From CAIZGX01 sp964430305 (GTDB taxonomy: Bacteria > Bacteroidota > Bacteroidia > Flavobacteriales_D > Sanyastnellaceae): a DNA stretch of 64,000 nt. The notes beneath the pieces are model-generated. The model searched no databases. It was not told where the DNA came from and saw nothing but the letters and a program-made list of their open reading frames with translations. Shown one piece after another: positions 36,326 to 45,204 of this stretch (position 1 is its first letter; the number at the start of each line of letters is the position of its first letter). A program made the position numbers and the translations under genes. The DNA is taken from positions 1 to 64,000 of the forward strand of contig CAYSEX010000006.1 in NCBI GenBank assembly GCA_964430305.1, in the 5' to 3' direction.

Positions 36326-37575
36326 TCGTACTTCTTGAAAATCGCAGACGTATTGTGTCCACCAAATCCAAAAGTATTGGTTAGAGCTGCCCTAACCTCT
36401 CTATGTTGCGCTTTATTGAATGTAAAATTCAATTTTGCATCAAGATTTTCATCTGGCGTAGCGTGATTAATTGTTGGAGGAACAATATTATTCTTCACAG
36501 CCATAATTGTTGCAATTGCTTCAATTGCGCCGGCTGCACCAAGCAAGTGTCCGGTCATGGACTTTGTACTTGAAATATTTAAATTGTAAGCATGTTCACC
36601 AAAAACAGCTTGAATAGCTTTTGCTTCTTGAACATCTCCAAGGGGCGTTGAGGTACCGTGAACATTGATATAATCCAAATCTTCCGGTTTCATTTCCGCA
36701 TCTTCGAGTGCAGAGCGCATTACGAGTGTAGCACCTAGACCTTCCGGATGTGGTGCGGTAATGTGGTAGGCGTCTGCAGACATTCCACCACCCACTATTT
36801 CGGCATAAATTTTTGCACCTCGAGCTTTTGCATGCTCCAATTCTTCAAGAATGATACATCCTCCACCTTCTCCAAGCACAAATCCATCGCGGGTAGCATC
36901 AAAAGGTCTTGAAGCTGTAGCATAATGATCGTTGTTTTCAGATAAAGCCTTAAGTGCGTTGAAACCACCAACGCCCGCTTCAGTTACTGCTGCTTCAGAA
37001 CCACCACTGACAATAACGTCTGCTTTGCCTAGTCTGATATACGTAAACGCATCAATAAGCGCATTGGTTGAAGACGCACAAGCCGCCACGGTTGTATAGT
37101 TCGGACCTCGGAATCCGTATTGAATACTGATGTGACCCGACGCAATGTCGGCAATCATTTTAGGTATAAAAAAAGGATTGAATCTCGGAGTTCCGTCTCC
37201 TTTGGCAAAATTCACACATTCTTCTTGAAACGTATACAGCCCACCAATTCCAGAACCCCAAATTACTCCTACCCTGTCTTTGTTCAGGGAACCAGATTCC
37301 AACAAACCTGCATCTTGAATGGCCTGTTGAGCCACAATCACAGCATAGTGCGTGTAAGGATCCATCTTGCGCATTTCTTTGCGTTCAATGAAGTCTTCTA
37401 TGTTCAGACCTTTTAGTTCACAAGCAAAACGCGTTTTGAATTTTGACGCGTCAAAACGAGTAATAAGGTTCGCACCGCTAACACCACGGATAAGACCGTC
37501 CCAGTATTCTGAGACGGTGTTACCCAAAGGCGTTACAGCACCAAGACCGGTTACAACAACCCTTCTAAGCTGCAT
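36322..37575 (-). CDS. fabF: 3-oxoacyl-[acyl-carrier-protein] synthase II
   Basis: A 417-residue elongating condensing enzyme of fatty-acid synthesis. The catalytic Cys166 is in TVAACASSTNALI; the two histidines are in NVHGTSTPLGD and SMTGHLLGAAGAIE. The chain starts MQLRRVVVTGLGAVTPLG, the standard N-terminus. It follows acpP by 22 bases and precedes rnc in one operon. Confidence 0.97.
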   Translation of the reverse strand: MQLRRVVVTGLGAVTPLGNTVSEYWDGLIRGVSGANLITRFDASKFKTRFACELKGLNIEDFIERKEMRKMDPYTHYAVIVAQQAIQDAGLLESGSLNKDRVGVIWGSGIGGLYTFQEECVNFAKGDGTPRFNPFFIPKMIADIASGHISIQYGFRGPNYTTVAACASSTNALIDAFTYIRLGKADVIVSGGSEAAVTEAGVGGFNALKALSENNDHYATASRPFDATRDGFVLGEGGGCIILEELEHAKARGAKIYAEIVGGGMSADAYHITAPHPEGLGATLVMRSALEDAEMKPEDLDYINVHGTSTPLGDVQEAKAIQAVFGEHAYNLNISSTKSMTGHLLGAAGAIEAIATIMAVKNNIVPPTINHATPDENLDAKLNFTFNKAQHREVRAALTNTFGFGGHNTSAIFKKYE

Positions 37576-37597
37576 AGTTCGTTAATAAGTAGTAAGA

Positions 37598-37834
37598 TTA
37601 CTTGGCGTGAGCTGAAATGTACTCTACTGCCTGACCAACGGTAACAATCTTCTCAGCTTGATCGTCTGGTATAGCAATATTGAATTCTTTTTCAAATTCC
37701 ATGATCAACTCAACCACATCCAAAGAATCAGCACCTAAATCATTTGTGAAGCTAGCCTCTGGAGTTACAACTGATGCTTCAACTCCTAATTTGTCAACGA
37801 TAATTTCCGTTACTTTTTGTGCAATTTCTGACAT
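37598..37834 (-). CDS. acpP: Acyl carrier protein
   Basis: A 78-residue acidic four-helix carrier for fatty-acid synthesis. The phosphopantetheine serine is in GADSLDVVEL. I start it at the ATG at 37834 (MSEIAQKVTEIIV); the frame is open 17 codons upstream, but that stretch contains the promoter element and is not ACP-like. It is the first gene of acpP-fabF-rnc-kbl-DAO. Confidence 0.96.
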   Translation of the reverse strand: MSEIAQKVTEIIVDKLGVEASVVTPEASFTNDLGADSLDVVELIMEFEKEFNIAIPDDQAEKIVTVGQAVEYISAHAK

Positions 37835-37866
37835 TGTAATACTATTTAAATGGTTAAATACGCTCG

Positions 37867-37874
37867 CAAAAGTA
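37867..37874 (-). promoter_or_regulatory. -7 promoter element for acpP-fabF-rnc
   Basis: Minus strand TACTTTTG, an exact TAnnTTTG match, ends 32 bases before the acpP ATG. It lies inside the 5' extension of the acpP frame, which supports the shorter acpP start. Confidence 0.6.
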
Positions 37875-37985
37875 CAACTTTTCACTTTGCAGCCGTTTTT
37901 TTTTCATTTTTCAGCACTCTTTTTTTTCAACACATTCATTTTCAACTACTTAAAAATTCATTCCAAAAATAAATCTTTGCCTCTT

Positions 37986-38930
37986 GTGTGTAAATTGCAC
38001 CCAAATTCAATCGTTATCACTTCCAAAAAGCATATTCTTCTCATCGGGGCAGGCGGCTTGTGTCATGCTGCTTTACCCTCAATATTGAATTTACCCTTCG
38101 AAAAAATAACGCTCATGGATGGTGATGTTGTTACTGAAGAACCGCTACCAAGGCAATGGATTTTCACTAAAAATGACTTAGGTCAGTCAAAAGTTAACGT
38201 GCTTCAAAAATGGATAATGGACAGATATCCTAACAAAAAAGTTATTGCTCTTGATCAATATTTCAATGAAGAAATTGCTTTTCAACCGGATCTCATTTTT
38301 GACTTCACTGATCGGTTAATTTCAAAGCTATCTGTTTTGAAATTCTGCCAAAAAAATAGAATACCCCTTATTCATGCTGCATCACAAAAAAATCATGGTG
38401 CAATAGCCTTTCTTGATGTTGAATCGGAACTATATCATTACCTCATAGCGGATATTTCTGGAAATACCAACCTTGAAATGACATGCTACGATGGAGTAAC
38501 GGCCTCGGTAGTTGGAACTATTGGCGTTCAGGCCGCGCATTTTGCTTGGCTGTATTTCGAAGGATTAGCCATGCCTCATTCTTATAGCATCTATGATGGT
38601 AAAAGTAATCGGTGGGAAAACTTCAACTTCCAACAAAATGCAAAAGATGAATTAGTTCTAGATTATCTGATAGCGAGCACAGATCAATTCATTGCGATAA
38701 AAGAAAAATACCAAGCTGAAATTCTTCATTTGGGAGAACATAAACTCTTCCCATCTTGTGAGCCAGATGAATTGAGAGATCAATTATTGGAGATTTCCAA
38801 TGTCATTATTCTTTGCAAAAATGGAATTGAGGCATGTACTGCGGCGGCATATTTCTCAAAAAAATTCACAGACAAACATATATTTGCTTTTGCTGGACCA
38901 GCAGATTCACTGATACCAAGTATTGCATAA
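37986..38930 (+). CDS. ThiF/MoeB-like E1 adenylyltransferase with C-terminal rhodanese-like region
   Basis: About 314 residues. The Rossmann ATP site is at about 17-31 (ILLIGAGGLCHAALPSIL), then MDGDVVTEEPLPRQ, an NDLGQSKV segment, FDFTDRL and the ThiF-type CYDGVTASVVGTIGVQA. The last ~45 residues (VIILCKNGIEACTAAAYF) look like the active-site loop of a rhodanese, with Cys in place. Such enzymes adenylate a C-terminal carboxylate of a small protein and pass sulfur to it. The start is uncertain: no ATG exists before the ATP site. GTG at 37986 or TTG at 37977 or 37995 are the only options. It is the first gene of the polysaccharide island, touching the next gene, which is odd company. No MoaD/ThiS-type partner is adjacent. 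Confidence 0.75.
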   Translation: MCKLHPNSIVITSKKHILLIGAGGLCHAALPSILNLPFEKITLMDGDVVTEEPLPRQWIFTKNDLGQSKVNVLQKWIMDRYPNKKVIALDQYFNEEIAFQPDLIFDFTDRLISKLSVLKFCQKNRIPLIHAASQKNHGAIAFLDVESELYHYLIADISGNTNLEMTCYDGVTASVVGTIGVQAAHFAWLYFEGLAMPHSYSIYDGKSNRWENFNFQQNAKDELVLDYLIASTDQFIAIKEKYQAEILHLGEHKLFPSCEPDELRDQLLEISNVIILCKNGIEACTAAAYFSKKFTDKHIFAFAGPADSLIPSIA

Positions 38931-40211
38931 ATGAGCTCATTTCAAACAAGCCTTTCCTTCCTTAAACAAAGAAAAAGGATTGAAAATGCCTCTAAAATTG
39001 CATGGGTCTATGAAAAATCCTTAAATGATTTATCCTACCGACTTCCGGAAGCAGCCAAATTGGACCCTTGGATTGGGTTCAAAGAGTTGAATCGTGTTTT
39101 GAAAAGAGAAAAAAAGAAACAAGCATTTCAACAAAACGGACACTTATTGCTTGTTTCAACTTCGAATCAAATACAAATCGCAAAAGATTACGTATTGGCC
39201 AATTTAAAATCCACAGCGGCAGTGAATACAATTTCTCGTGAAGATTTGAAAATTTCACCTTCTTTGCGATATCTCTTATTTTCAATACTTACTTCAATAC
39301 AATGTATCTGGTCAAAAAATCGGTTAAATCTGGCGCTTCAGATTCGAGAAGTGATGGAATGGACTTGTTTATTAAAATTGATGCATGAGAATCACTTATG
39401 GTCATTCATTGATTTTACGCCCTTTGAGAAAGACGCTAATCTCTTATCACTGTTATTGATGGACCAAGGCATTCAAGTGATGAAAATTCCATCACCGGGT
39501 CCATTGAGTGCTCACCATACACACCTCATTGCAAACACCGTTGTTTGTTCTTCAGCTTACCATTTGGAAGAAATAGCATATTTTAAAAATTGGACCTATG
39601 AACAACTTTTGCATTGGCCACCCGAACAATTTCACACCTATGCTCATTTGTATGCAAATTTGAATAAAACAGCAAAGAACTCAATTGCCTTTTACAGTCA
39701 CGGTGAATGGGTGAGAAGGGCAGAGGGACATGCCGATCCTGGTCTAGGCATTCTAGAAAATGAAGCCTTTATTTTGACAGAACTCAATGCTTTCCTAACT
39801 GCTAATAAGCATATCAATCTTGTCATTTATCCTCATCCGAAAGAGAGAAAACGAAGTGACATCTTAGCGCATTACGGGGAGTTCATTACAACCGGTTCAT
39901 TTCGCATTTATGAGGGATTACAACCTACGGCCTGGAATTTCCATGAGGAGGATATTGCCATAATGGCCTACTCCACCTTACTATTTGAGCGTTTATCACT
40001 TGGATTTAAAACGCTTTTTGTGTCTACACAAGCAGGTTCATTCCCCTTATCAACCAGTCCGTTAAATAACATCTGTATTCGCTCAGGCGAAAACTTTCAG
40101 GTGAAATTAAAAAATGCCCTTCAGGAAAGCCAAATTGAATTTTTCGAAAACAATCAACTCAAAACATATATACTTTCTAATTTCCTAGAAGCGAAAAGTA
40201 GTCAAGATTAG
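38931..40211 (+). CDS. Unknown polysaccharide-locus protein, GT-B-like
   Basis: A 426-residue soluble protein with no signal peptide. I do not recognise a specific family. The C-terminal half has features of GT-B-fold transferases of the polysialyl/glycerophosphotransferase kind: a NLVIYPHPKERKR segment followed, about 60 residues later, by DIAIMAYSTLLFERLSLGFKTLFVS (shown in part), which resembles the donor-binding D-x(n)-S-T/S-x(n)-E pattern. The N-terminal half is helix-rich and basic. It starts one base after the ThiF-like gene and precedes the sugar-modification trio, so a role in surface polysaccharide synthesis is likely. Glycosyltransferase activity is a guess. Confidence 0.55.
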   Translation: MSSFQTSLSFLKQRKRIENASKIAWVYEKSLNDLSYRLPEAAKLDPWIGFKELNRVLKREKKKQAFQQNGHLLLVSTSNQIQIAKDYVLANLKSTAAVNTISREDLKISPSLRYLLFSILTSIQCIWSKNRLNLALQIREVMEWTCLLKLMHENHLWSFIDFTPFEKDANLLSLLLMDQGIQVMKIPSPGPLSAHHTHLIANTVVCSSAYHLEEIAYFKNWTYEQLLHWPPEQFHTYAHLYANLNKTAKNSIAFYSHGEWVRRAEGHADPGLGILENEAFILTELNAFLTANKHINLVIYPHPKERKRSDILAHYGEFITTGSFRIYEGLQPTAWNFHEEDIAIMAYSTLLFERLSLGFKTLFVSTQAGSFPLSTSPLNNICIRSGENFQVKLKNALQESQIEFFENNQLKTYILSNFLEAKSSQD

Positions 40212-40235
40212 AAAATGATTGTTACTTTGCAAAAC

Positions 40236-41246
40236 ATGAAAGTAAAATTTGCAGTTGTTGGATGTGGAAGTATTGGTAAGCGTCACATTGCTGTTTTAGA
40301 TGCGGATCCCAATGTTGAAATTGTTGGTATCTGCGATATTGAGATTACGCGTGTTCAAGAGTTGTCTGCACTCTATAACAACATTCCCTTCTTTACAAAC
40401 TTTGAAGAACTGTTGGCTTCATGCAAAGCCGATGTAGTTAACATTGTAACACCCCATGCTTTGCACAAAGCACAATCAATTCAAGCTTTAAATCATGGAT
40501 TCCATGTTTTGGTGGAAAAGCCTATGTCATTAAATGTACAAGATGCTCGAGAAATGAATGAAGCGGCAACAGCAAATGGAAAAAAGTTATGGGTGGTCAA
40601 ACAAAATAGATTCAATGTACCGGTTTCGCTTACCCATAAAGCCATTCGCTCTGGTTGGTTAGGTAGAATTTTCATGGTTAAGTGTGATGTGCTTTGGAAT
40701 CGATATCAAGGATATTATGACGATTCAAGTTGGAGAGGTAAACTACAAGAAGAAGGTGGCGCTCTATTCACTCAAGCGAGTCATTTCATAGATTTGCTCA
40801 TTTGGTGGTGCGGAGAAGTTAAAAGTGTCAAAGCAAAAGCTGCAACGCAAAATCACAACATAGAAACGGAGGATTCTGGGGTTGCTGTCATGGAATTTGA
40901 AAACGGCGCATTGGGCTCGTTAACTTGGACTACTTGTGTTTACGAAAAAAATTATGAGGGAAGTATTACAGTTATAGGAGAAAAGGGAACCATTAAAATT
41001 GGTGGGGCATATTTGAATAAAATTGAATTTTGGAACGTAGAAAATCAACCACTGCCAACAGACATTGACTTCAATGACAAGCCCAATGCCTATGGAAAGT
41101 ACCAAGGCACAAGTAGTAACCATGACAAAGTAATTTCAAGCATTGTTAAAGAACTTCAAACAGGAATAGGACAGAATGTAGAGGGAACAGAGGGGCTCAG
41201 AAGCATTGATGCGATTGAAAAAATTTATGCTAACATATTGCAATGA
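40236..41246 (+). CDS. Gfo/Idh/MocA nucleotide-sugar dehydrogenase (WlbA/WbpB-like)
   Basis: A 336-residue NAD(P)-dependent oxidoreductase. Start placed at the ATG at 40236 (MKVKFAVVGCGSIGKRH), seven codons after an earlier in-frame ATG, because the nucleotide-binding GxGxxG (9-14) then sits at the normal distance. EKPMSLN near 93 carries the catalytic-site lysine of the family; the C-terminal domain has GGALFTQASHFIDLLIWW (partly) with the conserved His. With the acetyltransferase and aminotransferase that follow by overlap, it matches the WlbA-WlbB-WlbC set that converts UDP-GlcNAcA to a 2,3-diacetamido uronic acid. WlbA oxidises C3. The exact sugar is inferred. Confidence 0.82.
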   Translation: MKVKFAVVGCGSIGKRHIAVLDADPNVEIVGICDIEITRVQELSALYNNIPFFTNFEELLASCKADVVNIVTPHALHKAQSIQALNHGFHVLVEKPMSLNVQDAREMNEAATANGKKLWVVKQNRFNVPVSLTHKAIRSGWLGRIFMVKCDVLWNRYQGYYDDSSWRGKLQEEGGALFTQASHFIDLLIWWCGEVKSVKAKAATQNHNIETEDSGVAVMEFENGALGSLTWTTCVYEKNYEGSITVIGEKGTIKIGGAYLNKIEFWNVENQPLPTDIDFNDKPNAYGKYQGTSSNHDKVISSIVKELQTGIGQNVEGTEGLRSIDAIEKIYANILQ

Positions 41247-41701
41247 GTGAATTCAAAAAATATCATTCTCAGATACGCGATGTCAAATTTGGTTCAGGAG
41301 TAACAATTGTTGAACCCGTTAATGTATATGAGTGTGAATTAGGAGACGGTGTTTTTGTAGGTCCATTTGTTGAAATTCAAAAGGGCGTTGTCATAGGTAA
41401 TCGGACACGCATTCAGTCACATACTTTCATTTGTGAATTGGTAACCATTGGGGAAGATTGTTTTATAGCTCACGGAGTTATGTTTACGAATGATCTTTTT
41501 AAAAGCGGAGGTCCCAGCGGAAATGATAAATCAAAATGGGGGGAAACAAGAATTGGCAATAGGGTTTCCATAGGTTCGAACGCAACACTTTTACCCGTTA
41601 CAATTTGTGATAATGTAGTAATTGGTGCCGGGGCAGTAGTTACAAAGAACATTACAGAGCCGGGAGTATACGCAGGTAATCCTGCAAAAAAAATGAGATA
41701 A
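41243..41701 (+). CDS. Left-handed beta-helix sugar N-acetyltransferase (WlbB/WbpD-like)
   Basis: A 152-residue hexapeptide-repeat transferase: turns such as VFVGPFVEIQKGVVIGNRTRI, VSIGSNATLLPVTI and VVIGAGAVVTKNI spell the left-handed helix, with a central loop HGVMFTNDLF holding a His. Enzymes of this size and context acetylate the 3-amino group of UDP-2-acetamido-3-amino sugars using acetyl-CoA. It overlaps the dehydrogenase by four bases and the aminotransferase by one, so the three are made together. Confidence 0.85.
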   Translation: MSEFKKYHSQIRDVKFGSGVTIVEPVNVYECELGDGVFVGPFVEIQKGVVIGNRTRIQSHTFICELVTIGEDCFIAHGVMFTNDLFKSGGPSGNDKSKWGETRIGNRVSIGSNATLLPVTICDNVVIGAGAVVTKNITEPGVYAGNPAKKMR

Positions 41702-42792
41702 TGAAAATACCTTTTGTAGACTTAAAAGCACAATACAACAGTCTTCTTCCAGAGATGAATGATGCCATTATGAACATCATAAACAATACGGCTTTTATCT
41801 CAGGTGAATCGGCAGCAGAATTTGAACATGGCTTTTCTTCTTATTTAGGAATGAAGCATACTATTGCATGTGCAAATGGAACCGACAGTCTAGAAATACT
41901 TCTAAAGAGTATGGGTATTGGTGCAGGAGATGAAGTTCTAGTTCCAGCCATTTCATGGATAAGTACGGCTGAATCAGTAACAACAAGCGGTGGTACTCCC
42001 GTCTTTGTGGACATAGATGATGATTTGTTAATTGATTTGAATTTAATTGAGCAACACATTACTTCACGCACCAAAGCTATTATTCCGGTCCACTTGTATG
42101 GCAACCCTGTAGACATGAATCGCATCATGGAAATTGCTGAAAAATACGGCCTATTCGTATTGGAAGATTGCGCGCAATCGCATGCGGCAACCATTCAAGG
42201 AAAAATGGCAGGTACTTTTGGCCATGCATCAAGCTTTAGTTTCTATCCTGGAAAAAATTTAGGAGCATACGGCGATGCGGGTGCAATGGTAACGAACAAC
42301 GTTGAAATTGCAAGAATTGCAAGAGCCATTGCCAATCACGGTCAAGAAGGTAAACACAATCATTTACTTGAAGGAAGAAATTCACGAATGGATGGAATTC
42401 AGGCAGCAGTCTTGAATACAAAACTCCCTCATCTTGATAAATGGACCGCAAGGCGCATTCACAATGCGCACATCTACAATGACCTGCTTCATTCCAATGT
42501 TATCAAACCAAGGGAAAGAGAAGGGTTTAAGCATGTTTATCATCTCTATGTTATTCAACATGAAAATAGAGATGAACTTGCAATTCAATTGAAAGAAAAG
42601 GGTGTTGATACCGCTATACACTACCCTATTCCCATGCCGTTCATGCCTTGCTACAATCGTTTCAATCATTCTGAAATTGATTTCCCGAATGCTGCTAAAA
42701 TTGCAAAGCGAATTCTCTCTTTACCCATGTATGCTGAATTAACTCAGGAACAAATCGCATACGTAGCAGAGCATGTAAATGCCTACTATTAA
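41701..42792 (+). CDS. DegT/DnrJ/EryC1-family sugar aminotransferase (WlbC/WbpE-like)
   Basis: A 363-residue PLP aminotransferase acting on keto nucleotide sugars. The PLP lysine is K185 in SFYPGKNLGAYGDAG; the cofactor-ring Asp is in EDCAQSHAA; CANGTDSLEI binds the phosphate. In the WlbA-B-C route it would place an amino group on C3. The end overlaps the first glycosyltransferase by 14 bases. The family is certain, the sugar is inferred. Confidence 0.9.
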   Translation: MKIPFVDLKAQYNSLLPEMNDAIMNIINNTAFISGESAAEFEHGFSSYLGMKHTIACANGTDSLEILLKSMGIGAGDEVLVPAISWISTAESVTTSGGTPVFVDIDDDLLIDLNLIEQHITSRTKAIIPVHLYGNPVDMNRIMEIAEKYGLFVLEDCAQSHAATIQGKMAGTFGHASSFSFYPGKNLGAYGDAGAMVTNNVEIARIARAIANHGQEGKHNHLLEGRNSRMDGIQAAVLNTKLPHLDKWTARRIHNAHIYNDLLHSNVIKPREREGFKHVYHLYVIQHENRDELAIQLKEKGVDTAIHYPIPMPFMPCYNRFNHSEIDFPNAAKIAKRILSLPMYAELTQEQIAYVAEHVNAYY

Positions 42793-44035
42793 AGAACATA
42801 TCATCATTGTCAACTATGACTTTCCGCCGAACAAAGGAATTGGTGGAAGACGGTGGGCGAAATTAGCCAAGGCATTTGCCGAGAAAGATTACTTTGTTCA
42901 TGTCATAAAAGCCGACTCTATTTCAGATACTGAAACATCTGTATGGACAGATGATATTCGACACAACAACATTGTTGTACATTCTTTACCAAGAAAATAC
43001 CCGAATATACTTCTGAGTGTACCTCAAAACTTTCTAGAAAAAATTCAATACAGAATGTCAATTCGGTCTGTAGTTAAGAAGTATAAAGGCACACCATACG
43101 ATATAAGTCTAGGATGGAACAACTCCCTTTCTCAGAAACTAAATGAAATTACCAAGAATTACCCAATTAATTGGATTTTCGCTACCGGTGCACCTTGGGA
43201 AATGCTAAGAGAATGTGCAACGTTTAAAGAAAAATTCGAACACTTAAAACTTTGGGTTGACCTTCGAGATCCATGGCTCAATGCACGGAACTATGGAATG
43301 ACCAATTTACCCGAAATAAAATTAAAAGAGGAAGAAGAAAAAGCAAAGAAGGTAGTTGAACAAGCCACAATAATTTCTGCTCCTGCCCGGGAAATTTTTG
43401 ACCCATTCATTTCGAAAGGATGGTTATCACAATCAGACAAAAAACTATTTCACCTTAAACATTTCTATTCAGATAAGCGTATGGAAATACGCAAATCACC
43501 AAGAAATACACAATCCATACAATTAGTTTATGGCGGTGAAATTTATCTAGACACAGAAAAATATTTTGAAGAAATTGCAAAAGATTTAGATCTGCTTCGC
43601 AAAGAGTTTCCGAAAAAATATCAAGAATTAACCATACAGATACATTCCTCTAGCGCTGAAAAACTTCTATCTATTTTTAAATCACATCCCAACGTGCAAT
43701 TATCAGACTCGATAGGAAAAAGTATCGAGCGTAAAATTTCACACGCACAGTGGTGTATCATTCTTTTGGCAGAACACAACAAAGATTTTTTCACAACCAA
43801 ATATTTCGAATATCAGCAATTTGGCGTCCCTTATTTATTTGTAGGTCCTGAATCTAGCCTAGTAAGAAAAAGAATTATGGAAGAAAATAGGGGCACCGAC
43901 TGGAAAAACTTCTTTAATCATTGCATTGATGGTGATTACATAGACCACACTACATTTAATCAGCAAGTAAGTGAAAAAGATAGTGTTGATTATAGAGTAT
44001 ACGAGATAGAACAAATCATGCTTCTAACAAAATGA
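42779..44035 (+). CDS. Glycosyltransferase, GT4-like
   Basis: A 418-residue cytoplasmic protein of GT-B type. It opens IIIVNYDFPPNKGIGGRRW, the acceptor-side loop common in GT4 enzymes, followed by WIFATGAPWEML and LWVDLRDPW. The C-terminal donor domain is diverged: QLVYGGEIYLDT, HPNVQLSDSIG, then TKYFEYQQFGVPYLFVGP in place of the usual E-x7-E. It probably adds one sugar of the repeat unit; donor and linkage are unknown. The start overlaps the aminotransferase by 14 bases. Confidence 0.75.
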   Translation: MPTIKEHIIIVNYDFPPNKGIGGRRWAKLAKAFAEKDYFVHVIKADSISDTETSVWTDDIRHNNIVVHSLPRKYPNILLSVPQNFLEKIQYRMSIRSVVKKYKGTPYDISLGWNNSLSQKLNEITKNYPINWIFATGAPWEMLRECATFKEKFEHLKLWVDLRDPWLNARNYGMTNLPEIKLKEEEEKAKKVVEQATIISAPAREIFDPFISKGWLSQSDKKLFHLKHFYSDKRMEIRKSPRNTQSIQLVYGGEIYLDTEKYFEEIAKDLDLLRKEFPKKYQELTIQIHSSSAEKLLSIFKSHPNVQLSDSIGKSIERKISHAQWCIILLAEHNKDFFTTKYFEYQQFGVPYLFVGPESSLVRKRIMEENRGTDWKNFFNHCIDGDYIDHTTFNQQVSEKDSVDYRVYEIEQIMLLTK

Positions 44036-45204
44036 AAATCTTGTACTATTCACCACATAGTCAATTATACTTCGAAGCCTCAACCGGGTATGGCTCTCAT
44101 ATGCGTGGAATGGTTGAAGCTTTTCAGGAGCTTGGTCACGAGGTGGAAATTTTGGTCATGGGCAAAAAGCCAGACACTCATTTTTCACAAAAAAACACTA
44201 TAAATAGAAAAAATAAAATCAAACAATTCGTTCCAGGATTTATTTGGCGCACATTCAAAGAACTGAAATGGATTCAATTTGATTTCCTTGCGCAAAAGAG
44301 GTTGAAAGAAAAAATTCAGTCGTTTAAACCCGATTTGATTTATGAACGAAGCGCATGGATGAGTAATGGAAGTGTTCGAGCAATCAAAAAATCAGGGATA
44401 ATGCACGTTGTTGAGATCAATGCTCCTTTTGAAGAAGAGACTAGATCATTTGAGGCATCGCTTTCTTTGATTCATTTTATAGGTAAATACAAATTCAAAA
44501 ACCTGTTAAAATCATGTACGGTAATTGCTTCAATTAACACTGAATTAACCCGTGTTTTGAGCGTTAGATATGGCATTGATAAAAAGAAATTCATTTTTAC
44601 TCCAAATGCCATTTCAAAAAGTGAAATTCATTTCGCTATACAAGCCAAGAGACCAAAAGAACTTGAGCATTTAATAAACAAAAAAGTATTTGGTTTTATA
44701 GGTTCCATTTTACCTTATCATGGGGTTGATTTATGCATTCGAGCCTTTTCCCAATTACAAGGTGAGGATGTTCATTTACTTATTGTTGGTGATGGATATT
44801 TAATTCCGACATATAGAAAAATATGCGAAGAGTTAAGTATTTCAAACCAAGTGACATTTACTGGATCAATCCCTAAAAAAGAAATTTGGAATTACCTAAA
44901 AGCAATGGATGTATTGTTACTTCCCTCTACGGCTTGGTATTGTTCACCAGTTAAGTTATTCGAATATGGACTGATGGAAAAACCAATCATTGCCATAAAA
45001 AAAACAGGTGTACTTGATATTTTTACCGAAGAAAGTTGCATGCTATTTTCAGGGGGCGAAGAGGAATTGATACTCCTATTTCAAGCTTTTTTGAACCGAC
45101 CCGAACAATTCAATGAAATGGGGAAGTTGTGTAAAACCATTGTATTAAAAAATCATCAGTGGACAAATAATGCAGATGCAATTCTTAAGTACTTTGAATC
45201 ATGA
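44032..45204 (+). CDS. Glycosyltransferase family 4
   Basis: A 390-residue GT-B transferase. The acceptor domain has GYGSHMRGMVEAFQELGHEVEIL (part) with a glycine-rich loop; the donor domain has FGFIGSILPYHGVDL, LLIVGDGYLIPTY, VTFTGSIPKKEIW and LLPSTAWYCSPVKLFEYGLMEKPII (part), where the first Glu of the E-x7-E site lies in the FEYG segment. Retaining mechanism by family. Coupled to both neighbours by ATGA overlaps. Confidence 0.88.
   Translation: MKILYYSPHSQLYFEASTGYGSHMRGMVEAFQELGHEVEILVMGKKPDTHFSQKNTINRKNKIKQFVPGFIWRTFKELKWIQFDFLAQKRLKEKIQSFKPDLIYERSAWMSNGSVRAIKKSGIMHVVEINAPFEEETRSFEASLSLIHFIGKYKFKNLLKSCTVIASINTELTRVLSVRYGIDKKKFIFTPNAISKSEIHFAIQAKRPKELEHLINKKVFGFIGSILPYHGVDLCIRAFSQLQGEDVHLLIVGDGYLIPTYRKICEELSISNQVTFTGSIPKKEIWNYLKAMDVLLLPSTAWYCSPVKLFEYGLMEKPIIAIKKTGVLDIFTEESCMLFSGGEEELILLFQAFLNRPEQFNEMGKLCKTIVLKNHQWTNNADAILKYFES

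Noticed and set aside
37680..37985. A 100-residue N-terminal extension of the ThiF-like protein.
   Set aside because: It lies antisense to acpP and its promoter, and its translation has no resemblance to the family.
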